Origin: Bacteroidaceae bacterium
Lineage (GTDB): Bacteria; Bacteroidota; Bacteroidia; Bacteroidales; Bacteroidaceae
Reading direction: 5' to 3'
NCBI GenBank assembly: GCA_017429525.1
Contig: JAFROT010000017.1
Location: forward strand, 62,001-126,000
Length of the DNA: 64,000 nt
In this document: positions 63,870 through 64,000 of the stretch, in pieces
Layout of the letters: the number at the start of each line of letters is the position of its first letter
Numbering within the stretch: position 1 is the stretch's first letter
Notes under the pieces: model-generated
Told to the model about the DNA's origin: nothing
Database searches by the model: none
The model's input: the letters and a program-made list of their open reading frames with translations, nothing else
Program-made: the position numbers and the translations under genes

Positions 63870-64000
63870 TCAGTATTGCTCATTTTCGTTAGGGAAATCA
63901 CCGCTTTTCACGTCGGCAACATATTGCCCGATAGCATCGGTCATGATGTCATAAAGGTTGGCATAGCGGCGCAGGAATTTGGGCGAGAAACCTTTGTTCA
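63870..64000 (-). CDS. panB: 3-methyl-2-oxobutanoate hydroxymethyltransferase, C-terminal fragment
   Basis: The last 42 residues are in the window, ending at a stop at 63870-63872; the start lies beyond the right edge. The visible tail reads NKGFSPKFLRRYANLYDIM, then DAIGQYVADVKSGDFP and NENEQY, the recognisable C-terminus of PanB. The enzyme makes ketopantoate for pantothenate and coenzyme A synthesis. It ends before a strong terminator, so it is not part of the fasciclin operon. Confidence 0.85.
   Translation of the reverse strand, partial: NKGFSPKFLRRYANLYDIMTDAIGQYVADVKSGDFPNENEQY

Overview
The window looks like chromosomal DNA from a member of the Bacteroidales, most likely Prevotellaceae, with a GC content somewhat above 50 percent. 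The evidence is the set of SusC/SusD outer-membrane pairs, lipoproteins with Bacteroidetes-style lipoboxes, the Bacteroidetes promoter signature (TTTG, about 20 nt, then TAnnTTTG) in front of many genes, a class III fructose-1,6-bisphosphatase, an HU-CCDC81/SPOR protein and a GxGYxYP protein. No phage, insertion sequence or CRISPR array was seen.

Layout. 1-6453 (minus): an AddB/AddA-like helicase-nuclease pair (AddB cut by the window edge) and UDP-glucose dehydrogenase. 6689-9052 (plus): an HU-CCDC81/SPOR protein, a zinc-ribbon FHA protein, tRNA-Pro(UGG) and a small basic protein. 9076-10627 (minus): an AraC regulator and an acyl-ACP thioesterase. 10869-26496 (plus): a sigma-54-controlled efflux locus of TolC, HlyD, an NtrC-type response regulator, a histidine kinase, three pairs of FtsX/MacB-type permeases (one pair fused) and one LolD-type ATPase. 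26517-29469 (minus): a beta-helix lipoprotein and the dipeptidase PepD. 29570-38358 (plus): housekeeping genes (Skp-like lipoprotein, prmA, fbp, rplU, rpmA, serS, transketolase, rpiB). 38530-41272 (plus): a small secreted protein and a GxGYxYP/discoidin protein. 41382-45360 (minus): a TPR protein, glnS and riboflavin synthase. 46060-63614 (minus): a seven-gene surface operon of three fasciclin lipoproteins interleaved with two SusC/SusD pairs. 63870-64000 (minus): the 3' end of panB.

The most interesting part is 10.8-26.5 kb. Two sigma-54 promoters (TGGCAC-N5-TTGC), one before tolC and one before the permease operon, each have two upstream dyads TGTCC-N6-GGACA. The dyads are 22 bp apart and the proximal one is 51.5 bp from the promoter in both cases. 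The NtrC-type regulator lies between the two promoters and has its own housekeeping-type promoter. The kinase has two membrane helices and almost no loop between them, which recalls intramembrane-sensing kinases that work with ABC permeases. The likely picture is a self-contained sensing and efflux or lipid-export module, but its substrate cannot be read from the sequence.

The second theme is repeats. A GC-rich palindromic family lies in frame inside the kinase ATPase domain, the ABC ATPase and two permeases. Two distant intergenic arrays share a 22-bp period and a common core. The riboflavin synthase leader holds a 17-bp array that spells overlapping mini-ORFs. The fasciclin/SusCD operon carries no recognisable degradative enzyme, so its ligand is unknown.
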